A stretch of 56,676 nt of DNA from Glutinoglossum americanum (GCA_020080175.1 JAGHQL010000176.1:1-56676); one strand, 5' to 3'. Positions 1 to 11,585 are shown, counted from the first letter of the stretch. The notes: a model not told the origin generated them from the sequence alone. Numbers and translations: made by a program.

Positions 1-2637
1 CCCCCCCCCGCCCCCCCCTCACCCCCCACCGGCGCCCCCAACCCCCCCCCCCCCCGACCGAGCAAACTCCCCTTCCCCCTTCCTTTGATTTTACGCAAAA
101 AAAAATCCTCTCCACAGTCATCGCGGGCGCGCCCAAGTGTCTTGGTTTATTTTTATTTTTATTTTATTTTATTTTTTTTTCCCCGGGTGGGGAGGGGGGT
201 GGAGGGAGTTTCTGCGGCGCGGAGCTGGCCGGGTGCGGGTGCAGCCGGGTGCGCTGGGCGTGAGGGGGGGGGCGTTAATATAAGTTAATATATTAGGGTT
301 TGGGGATTACGAGGGGAATGGGAGATTTCCTGTTTGGAGGGGAAAGGGGAGGGGGGGGGCCTTTTTGGGGTTCTTTTTGGGGTTCTTTGGGGGGATGGTG
401 GTTTGCTGGGGGGGTTTCGTCGCGGGTTTTGTTTTCTGTGGTTCTGGTGCGCTTTTTTGGGGTTCGTTTTTTGGGTTCGCTAGGCTGTGGGTGGACTGCT
501 AGGCTGATAGCGCCCTGGACGGGAAATTTCAAGGGGATTCCCAGCGTTCGCTCGTTGCTCGTTGCTCGCTGTGTGGTGGGTGCCTGGCGATCGTCTTGGG
601 GGTTTTTCTGGCGGAGCGTGCTGCCATTACCGGCCGGCCGGGATGAGTCCCCACGCCCGCCGTATTCACGAACCTCGCGCACCGCGCTCCTGGTAATGGG
701 AAATTTCCAACGCTCGGGTTTCTCTTGTTCTCTCCGGGATCAACCCCAAATAGGACGCGCGTATCCTGGCTCTCGCAGGAAAACCGTTCATCCCTCTCTG
801 GGTGGGGGCTACCTGTCACTGCGATATTGGATATATTCGGTAATCTGGCTTTATGCCGCCCGTATCCCACCTGGCTTGGCTCTGGCTTGGCTCTACCGTG
901 CATCACCCAACCAGCGTCGGCGGAGGGACACCTTTTCTCTCCCTATCGAGAGTCTGGCTCTCTTCCAAGGAGCGATCCTTCGAAACGTGGGATTCCGTGG
1001 GGGTTGGTGTGGTGGCGCACGGGCCAGGGAGATAAGGCTGTTTCGTCTCGGTCGCGGAAGGCGGGAAGGGATGGGAATGGCTTGCACGGCTCACGCGACA
1101 AGACGGTACTTTTTGCTGTTCCTGGAGACGAGGCAGAGAGAGGGTTTTGGGGCAGGGAAATCGTGGAGTTCGTGCGGTTTTGCGTCGATGGCCGCTTGTT
1201 CCACCGTGTGCCTTTGAGGAACGGAACGGTGATTTCTGCTGGCTGTGGGTTTGCGGCGGTGCGGTGTCTCGCGCCCGATCGCTGCGATCGCTGCGACCGT
1301 CGGTCTTTTTGGTGGGATCTTCTTCTTCTTGGTTCACGCACCCCCTCCGCATTTACCCACTCCCAAAGGCCCATCTCGCCCAACCGTTCCGACTATCTCC
1401 GTCCTCCCTCTTACCACCACTTGGAATGACTCAAGGAACTTACCGCCCGCACCAAGCCTCGCCCGACGTCGAAAAGCTACGCATACGAGACCGTCTAGAA
1501 ATACAGCCCTCAAGGTTTCCCTTGCGTCCGCGGAGAAGGGGCTTGGGGGGTTTTTATATGCCATTATCTCTCCGCTTATCACACTAATCTGTTATGCTTT
1601 TCTGAGATTGTGGGATTGTGGAATTGTAGATTGCTGGGCGCGCGCGTCTTACTCTTCCGTGGTGGTGGTACGGCTGGCTGTGGTGTGGTGGCGCCGCTTT
1701 CGCCTTATCTCCCGGGAAGCCAATACGACGCAGTATACACTGGTACGGGACTTATCTCTCGGTAGCTACCTAGATCTGCATGGCACCGCGAAGAGATAAC
1801 GCGCAGGAGCGCGAGGGAGGGCAGCGGTTGGAAGGCGCGAGCTTATGGCTCGTTTTTTCTTTTTGTTTTGGGAGATAAGGGGTTTTCTGGCCCCTGATAG
1901 GAAGTTTTAGATTAAATTATATTGGCGTTTTTGGGGGGTGGATTCCTGGTTGGGCGTGTTCTCACAAGTTCGCGTGGTGGGCTGGAATGTCCGCTGCCCG
2001 TGTTGCTTACCTGTCTTGGGCCTGGAGATAATCTCCGCGCGCAACAGTTCCTGCTGGTGTTGTACGAGATGTTTCCTTTGCTATCGAGCAGCGTAGAGTG
2101 GCGCAAAGGGAAGCTTTCTCGATGTTGTTTCCGAGGTTGTGTTGAGATAGGGTGGAACGCTCTCTGTGTTAGGTTGCCAAGCGCGGGATTGTTGGGCTTG
2201 GCCGAACACACAACTCAGCTTCTTCGGGTGATGATCCGCTGATAGGCTGGTTCGGTAACTCGAGAGGCCGTAACTCGGGCCCGACTAGCGACAGTGGGAA
2301 TGCCCTGAAAGATCTCCGTCTCAAACGTCCGCGGATATACAGGAGTTGTTCAGTTCGAGTGAGTCTCGAGCGAGCTTTCGGGCAATGATAAAGGGTCGCT
2401 GCGCGTTCCCCAAATAGAAAGTGCATACGAGTGAGCTGCTGCTTCGGTTCTCCCTCATTCCATCCACCCGGTCATCGCATTGAGAGGCCTCGTTCTTTTC
2501 CGTGTCGTTGACGTCGCATAAGTAGAGGTTATCCGTTACCTTGGTCCTTGGTGCTACAGCTGTCCTCTCTATCCTGCCTTACATCCGTGGTACCTTCTAC
2601 GCCTGAATTCGAGTCGGATACAGACCTTACGCTCACC
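1..2637. other. GC-rich, homopolymer-rich 5' region without a recognised gene
   Basis: The first 60 bases are almost pure C tracts. Bases 150-180 are T-rich, and 340-480 hold G tracts with a 12-base tandem word (CTTTTTGGGGTT near 361-384). Several long open frames cross 300-1800 on both strands, but they overlap in every frame, are Arg/Gly/Pro-rich and show no domain or splice logic, so I read them as GC-driven chance frames. The part nearest 2638 presumably carries the promoter and 5' UTR of the nitrate transporter. HGATAR-type sites occur near 1028, 1870, 1893, 2027, 2144 and 2239. Confidence 0.5.
2024..2036. promoter_or_regulatory. Near-palindromic GATA site (GGAGATAATCTCC) upstream of nitrate transporter
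   Basis: The 13-base sequence GGAGATAATCTCC is palindromic apart from its centre and contains AGATAA, a match to the HGATAR consensus of AreA/NIT2-type nitrogen GATA factors. It lies about 600 bases before the transporter start codon. Fungal nitrate transporter genes are classically under AreA/NIT2 control. Binding here is inferred. I saw no exact NirA/NIT4 site. Confidence 0.35.
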
Positions 2638-4504
2638 ATGGGCTTCACTACTGCAATGCTGTGGAAGGCTCCTGAAGTCAACCCAGTCAACCATAAGGCG
2701 CGATCTATCCCTATCTTCAACGTCTATAATAAATACGGTCGTGTCTTCTTCTTTGCGTGGTTTGGTTTCCTGATCGCGTTTTGGTCTTGGTAAGTTCCCC
2801 CCCACCACTGCCGCCTCCACCTCATTCGGCCTGTGGCTGTAGGGCACTTCCGCTTATCGTGTTCCTGCAGGTATGCGTTCCCACCATTGGTATGTCTAAA
2901 ACCGAAGCCCTGGATATCCTGGGATGGTTGCCCGCCTAATACCTATCGATCCAGATGACCATCACCATCAAAAAAGACCTCCACCTTACTACTAACGATG
3001 TTTCAAACTCGAATATCCTCGCGCTCACAGCTACGTATGTCCCCCGCGCTAGTCCATCATAGGCGAACAACTGACAAATCTCTAGCCTAATCGTTCGGTT
3101 CTTGTGCGGGCCGGCATGCGATAGGTGGGGCCCTCGCAAGGTGATGGCGGGCACGCTGCTTATCGGGTCAATTCCTACGGCGCTGGCCGGAACCGTCACC
3201 ACGGTGAGGGGTCTCCTAGTATTGAGGTTCTTCGTTGGTATACTCGGAGGCGTTTTCGTTCCATGCCAGGTGTGGTGCACGGGATTTTTCGATAAGAATG
3301 TTGTTGGGACTGCAAACGCCCTGGCGGGCGGTTGGGGTAATGCTGGTGGCGGTATCACATAGTGAGTTTTTCGTCATGCGTTCGTGAGATTTCTGTGGCG
3401 TTTTGTGTGGTAACCGCCGTCTATAGCTTCGTCATGCCAGCGATCTTCGACTCTCTTGTGCACCGACAGCATTTAACGCCTCACAAGGCGTGGCGCGTCA
3501 CTTTCATCGTCCCCTTCATCCTTATCACCTCAACCGCAATCGCCATGCTCATCCTTTGCGATGATACGCCCACTGGGAGGTGGTCAGATCGCCATGCCGC
3601 CGTTCAACAAAATCTTGCCGCTCACAATGTTGGGGGTGTGGTCGAGGTTCCTGGCGCAATCACCGATAAGGGGCCTGCAACTACTGAGGCATCGGAAGAG
3701 GGCGACGTGAAACTCAAGCTCGATAGCAAGACCCATGGTAGTTTTGACCGCGAGATTGAACTTGGCGAAGATGAGATGATCACCATTGCACGAGGCGAAG
3801 TCATTCAGTCGCCCACCTGGGGAGAAGCTCTTCCCGTTATATTTTCTCTTCCGTCTCTCACGCTCGCGCTTACGTACTTCTGCTCGTTCGGCGGCGAACT
3901 CGCCATCAATTCCATCCTCGGCGCTTACTATCTCAAAAACTTCCCTCACCTCGGCCAAACCGGTAGCGGAAGGTGGGCGGCCATGTTCGGCCTCATTAAC
4001 GTCATTACTCGGCCCTTAGGCGGTTTTGTCGGTGATTTGATCTACAAGTACACGCACTCCTTGTGGGCCAAGAAGTTCTGGATACATTTTCTCGGTGTTG
4101 TCACTGGTGCCTTCCTTATTGCAATCGGTGTCTCGGACCCTCACCATCTACCCACCATGATTGGCCTTATTGCCGGCATGGCTGTCTTCCACGAGGCTGG
4201 CAACGGAGCCAACTTTGCTCTTGTACCACACGTTCACCCCTTCGCTAACGGTAAGCCTCTGCTGTGTCTTCACATCCCCATAATATAATAGCATATCTCG
4301 TTGACAATCTCCGCGATAGGCATCGTATCTGGCCTTACAGGCGCGACGGGTAACTTAGGCGGTATTATCTTCGCTATTATCTTTCGCTACAACGGAAAAC
4401 ACTATGGAAGGGTCTTCTGGATCATTGGGATCATGCATATTGCTATTAACTTGTCTGTTTCGTGGATTAGGCCAATTCCGAAGGGCCAGGTTGGCGGTCG
4501 ATAG
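2638..4504 (+). CDS. nrtA: High-affinity nitrate/nitrite transporter, NRT2/CrnA (NNP) family
   Basis: A plasma-membrane MFS proton/nitrate symporter that imports nitrate for assimilation. Six exons (2638-2789, 2871-2889, 2955-3034, 3086-3361, 3427-4250, 4320-4504) join in frame to 511 aa, close to the ~507 aa of Aspergillus CrnA. The start [20 protein letters not shown] matches the family N-terminus. Both nitrate signatures are visible: GNAGGGIT near residues 169-176, and [12 protein letters not shown] near the end. The two substrate-binding arginines are kept at about R88 (IVRFLCGP) and R371 (TRPLGG). A hydrophilic loop of about 90 residues sits between TM6 and TM7, as in fungal members. All introns are 51-81 bp with GT...AG ends. 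No nitrate or nitrite reductase gene is adjacent within the window. The gene appears intact. The exact splice sites are my hand assignment. Confidence 0.93.
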
Positions 4505-6005
4505 ATTTCTAACTCGAGTGATCGCTTCCATTTACTGTCCTATAGCTTTTGTCCTATAGCTGCCGCTCTATTCGGGGTTTCGAGGGGCCTGCGACAGGTA
4601 TTAGATGGTATCTGCTCCGTCGCGCGTTATTATGAAGGTTGTCTGTAGCTAGATCCTTAGCCGAGCAAAATCAACCACTTTAGGGTATTCTCCACCTTTA
4701 ACATAGGGCTCATGTTATCAGTTGGCGAATAATGTCCATTGACATGCTGATGCATCGTCAGTTGACGTTGGTTGCGTTGAGTTGCGTTGGGTCACATGGA
4801 GTTCCAAGAGGCAGGGATCTCCTAAACTATCGCATATCGAGCACTTCTAATCCGGCTTATTAAGCGTTTCCCGACGAAGTTATTGGGTAAGCGAATATCG
4901 ACTGCAAAAAATCGGCAGGAGCCCAAATTCTTCTCGAAGCAGACAGGGTTGAACGGCACGCAATAGATGAATGTTACTGATCTTCGCGTTTCTACTAAAC
5001 TAACTACGGCATATGGAGCCATAATAGCGAGGTCCTTTGGCTGCCAGTATCTCGGCTCTCGGTGGGCCTGTAACGCACTATTGATTCACACCGAACATAG
5101 TTGCAGCCAACGCGATGAATATCGTACCTCCAGGGCCCAGCGAGACCCTTATGCAAGGCCTACCCCCAACTTCCGCCTCAGCAATGGCCACCAGTCCACT
5201 TCTCGCGATTTGAACGCGCCTCAACTTCTTTGCAAAGGTCGTATTGTAGATGTAAGATCATAAAAGACGCCCGACTTTAAGGGCATAGTAGAAAAATGGT
5301 ACCTTGAACGAAAGACCCTGTCGTGGCACAAGAGTAGTGCCAAATTGGAAGTCAGCCACGTCACCAACACTCAGGGAAGGGCACTTATCGGATATATTTG
5401 CGAGGAATACTACGGACGAATTGGTATTTAAATACTACATTCAAAACCGTAACGCCAGCCCGCCGAGCAGCGAGGTAGACACGTGCTTCTGGCTTTCGTT
5501 ATCTATCGCTCGAGAGATAGAGTGAAACTTATGAGATGGGGCAACCCAGCTTTAGGGTAGGTATGGCTACTCGGTTCTATCATTCCTCGTTCACCTACCA
5601 AGGGCAGAATAATGGTACAGGTTAAGTCCACTAAGTTTTGATGCGGTGGAGCCATTGATTGACTCATAGTGCTTGTTGCCCATAGGGCGGCGTCACCATG
5701 CAAAAATCTTGGCACACGATTGGCAGCAGCATAGTCATACATAACCAACCACGAGAAAACCCACCCCACCATCCCAAACATTCCTTTTTCAGGCGACCCA
5801 AGCCTCGACCCTCGTCTCGCATTCCATGGAATTTATTTTTCCTCTAGCGGGCGGGGATTTAGCCTCAGAGCTGGGCAGTGAACCCCGCTGGTCGCTGCGA
5901 ACGAGGCCATGATCACGATAGAATAATTATCAGCCTGCCATCGCCTGATGCCCATTTCAAGCTCCCCAATCTCTCTGCCATACGCGAGCACTTAATAGGC
6001 CCACC
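4505..6005. other. Intergenic, no gene seen
   Basis: About 1.5 kb between the nitrate transporter and the membrane protein at 6006. Base composition is balanced, open frames are short, and no domain or RNA gene was recognised. A G/T-rich run of GTTG/GTTGCGTTG words lies near 4760-4795. The last part presumably holds the promoter of the gene at 6006. Confidence 0.5.
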
Positions 6006-7076
6006 ATGACCGCCACGCTCATCGGTCCTCTAACCACGATCTTCACACCCCCGTCCGCCTGCTTCGGGCTAACATCCATCTCGTCATTTAGGGAACTCTG
6101 GCTTGGATTCGACATCTCCTGTGGCCCAGAGTCCTCCTCTGTGACAGGGGGATTCTATTCCCCGGGGATATGTCCGAGTGGGTTTACAAGCGCCTGTCCG
6201 ATTGGGTATGCGAGTTTGCTTAACGGGGATGGGGGTACGGCTCCAGAGATTACGTTAGGGAAAGGGGAATTGGGGCACAAGTGTTGTCCAACGTGAGTTG
6301 ATCGTTCCCGCATGGTGTACTTTTTGGTTTTGATGTTTTGGGCGCGGCTTATTGATGGTGTCACCCTCAGCGGATTCACCTGTCTAAGCTCCGATTTTGT
6401 GCCATACATCTGCCAAGCTACCTTCCTCCCTCCAACTACTGTACCCTACTGGGTAAGCGGCCGCTTCGCTAGCTCTTATGTAACGATTACAGCTGGTGGC
6501 TACACAACCGCCCAGACTCGTGCTGTGTGTGTGATATGGAAGCAAGAGGATCTCTCGCTTTTTCCGACGGCCGTGGCGGCTACGCTCGAACGGAGTGAAC
6601 CAACACCAACTCCGACATCGACCGTAGGATCGTCCCGGACGGATATAGCAATATCAACCACTTCACAGGGCAGCCCGGGTGGGTCGGGCGGGTCGGGCGG
6701 CTTCCCAAGAAGCACTGCAATCGTTATCGGTGTTTTGATACCCGTGGTGGTACTCAGCCTCCTCATATCCCTGTTCTTCTGGTTCCGGCACCAGCGCCAA
6801 ACTCCCCGCCAGGACCAACAACAAGAAGATCCGAATCCTGGCTACCAAGTCTCGTCGCAGCTTGACACACTAGCTTCATCACCACTCAAAGGCCAGCATG
6901 TGCAGAACTATGGAAATCAGCTGGCCCTTCCAATTTTACCTGGCGGTGCAGACTTGAGTATGGGCAGGGAGTCCGTGTGGGTTAATCCTAACCCGGATGC
7001 GGAGTTGCCGGCCCCAGAGCAGGAACAGACTGGGGGGCTGGGGTACACGCGGAAATTCGGGTGGAAGGGGTATTGA
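6006..7076 (+). CDS. Single-pass membrane protein of ascomycete type, Ser/Thr/Gly-rich stalk
   Basis: Two exons (6006-6292 and 6371-7076) joined across a 78-bp intron (GTGAGT...CAG) give 330 aa. The N-terminus begins MTATLIGPLTTIFTPPSACF, a 'PLTTxFTPPxxC' start I associate with a common ascomycete class of uncharacterised membrane proteins. The first ~200 residues hold about ten cysteines and look extracellular. A Ser/Thr/Pro- then Gly-rich stalk (about 170-208) is followed by one transmembrane helix (about 209-230, AIVIGVLIPVVVLSLL), then basic residues (RHQR) and a Gln/Pro-rich cytoplasmic tail. This layout resembles surface sensors of the Mid2/Wsc kind, but no WSC or other named domain is visible and no classical signal peptide precedes the ectodomain. 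Function is unknown. The coding assignment is strong because the splice restores one continuous Cys-rich frame. Confidence 0.8.
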
Positions 7077-7621
7077 GACTGAGGCTATGTGGGGTGCGGG
7101 TTGTGGAACTTGGTGCTAGGTTGTTTATGAAGTGGGTTTGTGGGTGGCGCATTTTATTTGGGGAGTTTCTGTTGTCTATAACTTAGCTTAACGGCCGAAC
7201 AAAACAATACCCCAAGGCACAACTTCCAGCTCTGATGGGCTATCAATGGAAGCCTGCTGCTAGCTAATCTTCTGTGTGCTCGCGGGTCTGGGATTGGAGA
7301 GTCAATACACTAGCCATGAACCAGCAGACCCCCGCTTGCCCCAGGGGATCACGTCGAGCAGTCCCCAGTAAAAGCAGTCAATAAGGACTAGAATATCCAT
7401 CATAAACACTGCCAGGATCTGCTACGCGCTAGAGCAGGATGTTCCGGTTCCACACCTAAGACTAATATCTCATAAAAGCGAAAAGGCCATCATGACCGTG
7501 AGTTATTGATATCCGGTATCCGATATCGGTGCTAAAATTATGCGAGATCGGTCTTTCGTAATACCCCTCACAGCCGTTACGATCGACCTGGGTCGACTTC
7601 GAGTCTCAACATCAATCATCC
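7077..7621. other. Intergenic, nothing recognised
   Basis: 545 bases with no sizeable open frame. Near 7510-7535 there is a cluster of GATATC/GGTATCCGATATCGG palindromic words. The 3' part presumably holds the promoter of the gene at 7622. Confidence 0.4.
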
Positions 7622-8279
7622 ATGGAACAAGATCAAACGTTCAAATTCGTGCTTGCACATCAGATAGATCGCAAATTGGTTGATGCAGTCTTTGAGGGTG
7701 TGAAGCTTTCTGATGTCTCCGAGTCCTTAAACACGTGCCGCATCGAATCTGGGCTTCTTAGGTTGCCAGTGACGTTCTGCAGTCTTAAATGGACAGATGC
7801 ATGTTTTAATGTTCTGCGGTATTTCCAGACGGTGAGAGCCCACAGTTGCCCCTTTTAGGCTTCTTCTAGCAATACAGGTTATCCAACCCCATACCGGACT
7901 AAGCGGTGTCATAATACGGCAATACAGCCTAACCTACTTCCCTAGGGGGCAAGTCACCAGCGGGTCCCTTGATATGCCCATGAATAACAACTACTACTTC
8001 GTCATAATTTGCATCAAGTACAATAGCCGCTTCCCTCGTTTTATGCGAAAAGAACTAGATCCTATCAGCGGAAACTGTCCGCGCCCAGCTCCTAGGAGTG
8101 CCCCGGAGTTGGAGCTAGAGCCTGGTCAGATCGCAGTTTTCAACGGCGAAAGTTTCGTCGAGTTCCCTGCTGGATATGATGGGACTCATAAGACGGTCGA
8201 AGGGGCTGAGGAAGGTGCGGACGGTGGGTTTGCTATTTTGCTCTGTTGTGACAAGCAGACGACCGGGACGGGAAGTTAG
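7622..8279 (+). CDS. Hypothetical two-exon protein, 203 aa
   Basis: Exon 1 (7622-7831) and exon 2 (7878-8279) are separated by a 46-bp GTGAGA...CAG intron. Splicing at phase 0 joins RYFQT to VIQPHTGLSG with no stop and gives 203 aa. Exon 2 is open from its first base although its first methionine comes 32 codons later, which supports the splice. The start MEQDQTFKFVLAHQIDRKLV has no signal peptide, and no transmembrane segment or recognised motif is visible. The middle is mixed alpha/beta-like (GVIIRQYSLTYFPRGQ, NYYFVIICIK), the end is acidic and Gly-rich. It could be a lineage-specific gene or a chance pair of frames. Neighbours give no clue. Confidence 0.45.
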
Positions 8280-9234
8280 AAGAGATCCTGTGGCGGAGTT
8301 CGCGCATTAGTTCTCACTATTGTTTCCTGAGGTGGGAAGTCGGTACCCTGTATTCTAATCAGGTATACCCGTGGCTGCCGACTTGTGGGTGCCGGCCGGC
8401 CATGTCCCCAACAGAGTTTACTGGATCAATAAGGGCGCTTTCCATTAGCAAGCCAAAAGAGAATCAATCATTCTACTGCTAAGTACTTCGGCCAGCAAGA
8501 TCAAAACCCCTTCCCTAGCATATCAAAAGCATTGCTTCAACTTATCTGCTCTCCTTCATACGTACCGTATTCCTATTTTCACACATCTACATGTTTCTGG
8601 GGAACCCTCACTCCGTTAGGTGACCAGTTAAGTAGCTCTCTTACTATCTAACTCTTAGATGACTAAAGAATAGAGGGAAAGCTTAGATTCAACCCACTTC
8701 GCGTTCATTTCCTAGCACTCCTATTGTCAATTCGGCCATCCCGGATAGGACGGCCGCCAAGTCCTAAATGTCCCTGAATATTAGGCGATAGATACGGCCA
8801 CTCCCTCGCAACCTTTTGTCCTTAGGTAGTTGAGGTGTAGACGGTCTGCGCGGCGGTGGCCGATCCCCCTCTCCTGGCTCGAGCTCTGGCCGATATCTCG
8901 GCTGGCTCGGGAGTTTCATGCTATGACCTGGAACTCAAAGACCATTTAAGTCTTTCCGTATCGTCAGAGGCCATTCATCGAGCCTTACTTAAAAAAAGTA
9001 AACTATCGCACTCACAGGCCATCAGCAAATGCCCACCAAAAACCCCTCCCGCAAGCCTCTTACGTCCACCCTAATGAACTGACATCAGTCGATCCACCAC
9101 GACCCTCTAGGCCTGCTTAATAAATTTCGTCTGCTCCCACCCACTTCTTGCTAGGGGCAAGCTAACCGCCCGCCAACCAAAAGAGCGGACAGCCCGCAGG
9201 ACCTCTCCGTTGCCGCAGCGGAGGACCTGCGTAA
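8280..9234. other. Gene-poor stretch with a possible Tc1-like transposase scrap
   Basis: Mostly non-coding sequence rich in short C/T and A/G runs. The only feature with any protein-like look is the short open frame at 8856-9074, listed separately. Confidence 0.4.
8856..9074 (+). pseudogene. Possible fragment of a Tc1/mariner-type transposase HTH
   Basis: A 72-codon frame contains LKDHLSLSVSSEAIHRALLK followed by KSKLSHSQAISK and KPP-like residues. This recalls the DNA-binding helix-turn-helix of Tc1-like transposases (pattern 'vSxxTIxRaLkkxgLxS...KP'). No catalytic DDE/D region follows and no terminal inverted repeats were found. It is a weak resemblance only. A chance frame is quite possible. 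Confidence 0.22.
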
Positions 9235-9871
9235 GGGCCGCAAATTCTCAACAATCAGAATTTTGCTAGGGGGGTAGAAGATTGCCCATATCTATTTGTT
9301 GATCCCAGGGAGATTCTTCACCGCGGTCATCATGCAATAGTTGTCACCATCGATCGATCGGTCCACCGAGCCGCCGTCGCAGATGAGGCGGTTCACGACT
9401 TAACGAATTTCCTTTGTGCAGAGAATATGTCCCCAACCGATCCAACAGGGGGGCGAACGGATTCCCGAACTCCAACTCCGTTAGAACCTCTCACTCAAAG
9501 CAGCCCTCTCAATAGGTCAGCAACGGCGGATTCTCCATCTACAGATCTGCACTCCTGTCCCGGCTGTCGGCAGTCGTTTGCCGCCCGTCATATGCTGAAG
9601 TAAGTAACTACCTATGTACCCAAAGCCCCCGCGGCCCCCGGCATAGCCTATAGAATAGCAGCGACGCTCCAAGCTGCTGACTTTTATTGGCAAAAAGCCG
9701 TCACTCCAAGAAACACCGACCCAGTACAAGTGTCCAATTAAGAATTGCACAAAGGGCTTTGCTCTTCGCAACGACCTTGACCGACACATCAACAGCAAAC
9801 GCTCCCGGTCAAAGCTTTTCTATTACGATGTCGAAGGGTGTAGTAGAGCTACACCCGTACCGCGATCCTAA
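9235..9871 (+). pseudogene. Decayed C2H2 zinc-finger protein gene
   Basis: Exon A is open from 9235 to 9599 (an in-frame TAA lies at 9232-9234; the first in-frame ATG is at 9427) and ends in DLHSCPGCRQSFAARHML. A GTAAGT donor at 9600 and an AG at 9696-9697 join it to RHSKKHRP, which completes a C-x2-C-x12-H-x3-H finger. The next finger, YKCPIKNCTKGFALRNDLDR with H following, starts at 9725 but lies in a different frame from RHSKKHRP. It also has Arg where the last zinc-binding His is expected. So one frameshift and one lost ligand are visible. The two-finger layout is typical of ascomycete nuclear C2H2 proteins of unknown target. A sequencing error could explain the frameshift but not easily the missing His. 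Confidence 0.55.
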
Positions 9872-10582
9872 TGCTCCCTGCTGGGATTTGCTACCAGAGC
9901 TATTTGCTCGCAGAGCTAATACGCTAAGTACCTTAATACCTGGTGTCCCGTTCCACAGCGCCTATGTGATTCCCCCTATGAACATAACCTAGACAATAGC
10001 ACGCTACGGAGGCATCCCACAGCTATATGGGGTAATAAGCCATCGTCGCTACTATATTAAGGTCTAGCCCCAAGCGGCCTGTGAGGGTTAATATATCTGT
10101 ATACTCCATTAATTGTACTCTTCTAGTGAGTAAGTTATAGTATGGGATCTTAGGAATGCGAAAGCGACGTAGGCCTAACATTCTAGAACCAAAATGCCTA
10201 CCACAAACGCCTGAATACACCATGATCTCAAACCAGTCCCCGAATGGCGCTCCTAACGAGTTACATGAATAGGTGAGATTGATGTATGCAAGTGGCGAAA
10301 TTCGGGCTAACACTGAATTGAGTTGTGAGAGCGCGGAGTCAGTGCCTAGAATACTAGGGATTGAAACTAGGGACAGAGTAGGGAAGCCAACGGGGGGAGG
10401 AGCAGTCTCCCGCGCCCTCGCACCTTAGAATACCGATAGCGTTTTATAGTTCGTCTTGTGGTCCATCCCATAAATGCCATAGGTGTTGGGAGGAAGGAGG
10501 GCGCTCTTATTTACCTGCAGCCCTTAAGCCTGTCGAGGCTCAAGCTCCCTCACCTCCGATACTAGCTTCCTCACTGGCAGTC
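9872..10582. other. Intergenic, nothing recognised
   Basis: About 700 bases with only short frames and no motif. The end of this stretch borders the transposase-like fragment on the minus strand. Confidence 0.35.
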
Positions 10583-11086
10583 CTAGCTACTGTTGTTATG
10601 TGTAGTAGACGTAGCCTGCGCGGAGGCATGATTGTAGGGACGGAGGCTTGGAGGGAAGGGGTGAACCGGCGATACAGTTCCTCCCGGGGTAACGAGACAC
10701 CCCCGGGAAACGAGGCACCACTCCAGGCACCCTTGTTGCACTGTCGCGGTAACAATCAGAGAGCTGCAATTACTCTTAGTGCTTTCGCTCATGCTACTAG
10801 CAACATCTTTTTCCACTTCAGATAATGTTGGGGTCAAAATTCGTCGGGTCCGCTGAGTGGTGCGCCGAGGGGTAGGGGGCATGCAATTACACCTTCTCTT
10901 TGCTATATCCTCTTTAACTTCTGTAATTGTCACCTCCCATCCTCCATCCACTCTAGTTCGCTTCCCTGACCCTTTCTCCTGTTTGTTTTGGTAATAAGTA
11001 ACTACTTGAAGTTTTTTCTGAGCGATTGCAGCACTTGCAAGCGCAATATCAGCTGCTTTGTCAATCTTATCAATCAAGACTTGCAC
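10583..11086 (-). pseudogene. Possible C-terminal tail of a pogo/Fot1-like (Tc1-mariner superfamily) transposase
   Basis: A 167-codon minus-strand frame begins MQVLIDKIDKAADIALASAA followed by IAQKKLQVVTYYQNKQEK, a basic KRTRVDGG stretch and VTITEVKEDIAKRR. This pattern (a helical segment, a basic hinge, then a 'vlT.ee......kR' motif) is what I recall at the C-terminus of fungal DDE-1 (Fot1/pogo) transposases. The catalytic domain is absent and the remainder of the frame is low-complexity. No TA-flanked inverted repeats were identified. I call it a relic with modest confidence; it could be a chance frame. Confidence 0.33.
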
Positions 11087-11265
11087 CTTAGAATTCCCAT
11101 CACCTCAGAGTTTTCTTACTATTGCTATAGCTTGTTCAACCTCTTTTGCATTTTTAGGCGTTTGAATACTTGTTGTAATATGTAAGTAGGGTAGTGTAAG
11201 TAACCATACTAGTAGTTTTCTTAATACAATATCCGGAAATGGAATTAAGCCAATTTTGTGAAAGC

Positions 11266-11585
11266 TATTGGAGGTTATGCTCGATACGCGGAAATGGTAA
11301 CTAGACTATGTAAACAATGGATAGGGGTAACACAATTAAATTGCTCGCAACTACCTGAATGCTAGCTACGTGACATGAAGCTATATAAATGCTCGGCTGC
11401 TCTGCAGCCCCTTTTCGCCGTCCTGCGGCAGCTCCGGCCTTCCTTTGGCCTGCCCGAAAACATATCGGTTCCACCGATATTGAGTGTTCCATGGTAGCTG
11501 AGGTGGCGCCGCCACTCAGCTACTAAGGGGCACCCTCTCAGCTCAACAGGGGTGCTACGGGGTGGTGCCTGAGCATTCCGTAACA
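11266..11585 (-). mobile_element. Solo LTR of an LTR retrotransposon (copy 1 of 2)
   Basis: A 320-bp sequence nearly repeated at 46338-46700. Read on the minus strand it starts TGTTACGGAAT and has a TATA-like TTTATATAG. It is bounded by a perfect 5-bp target duplication, AAAGC at 11261-11265 and 11586-11590. Length, TG start and 5-bp duplication fit a solo LTR left after recombination between the two ends of a Ty1/copia- or Ty3/gypsy-type element; the family cannot be fixed without internal sequence. It differs from copy 2 at scattered positions and in a GC-rich internal module (about 11400-11455), so the insertions are probably not recent. Confidence 0.72.

Noticed and set aside
290-305. TTAGGG near the window start as a telomere
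   Set aside because: A single TTAGGG occurrence; no tandem array.
300-1799. Several long overlapping open frames (up to 305 codons) before the nitrate transporter
   Set aside because: They occur on both strands in overlapping frames, have Arg/Gly/Trp- or Pro-rich low-information sequences and no motifs; GC content explains them.
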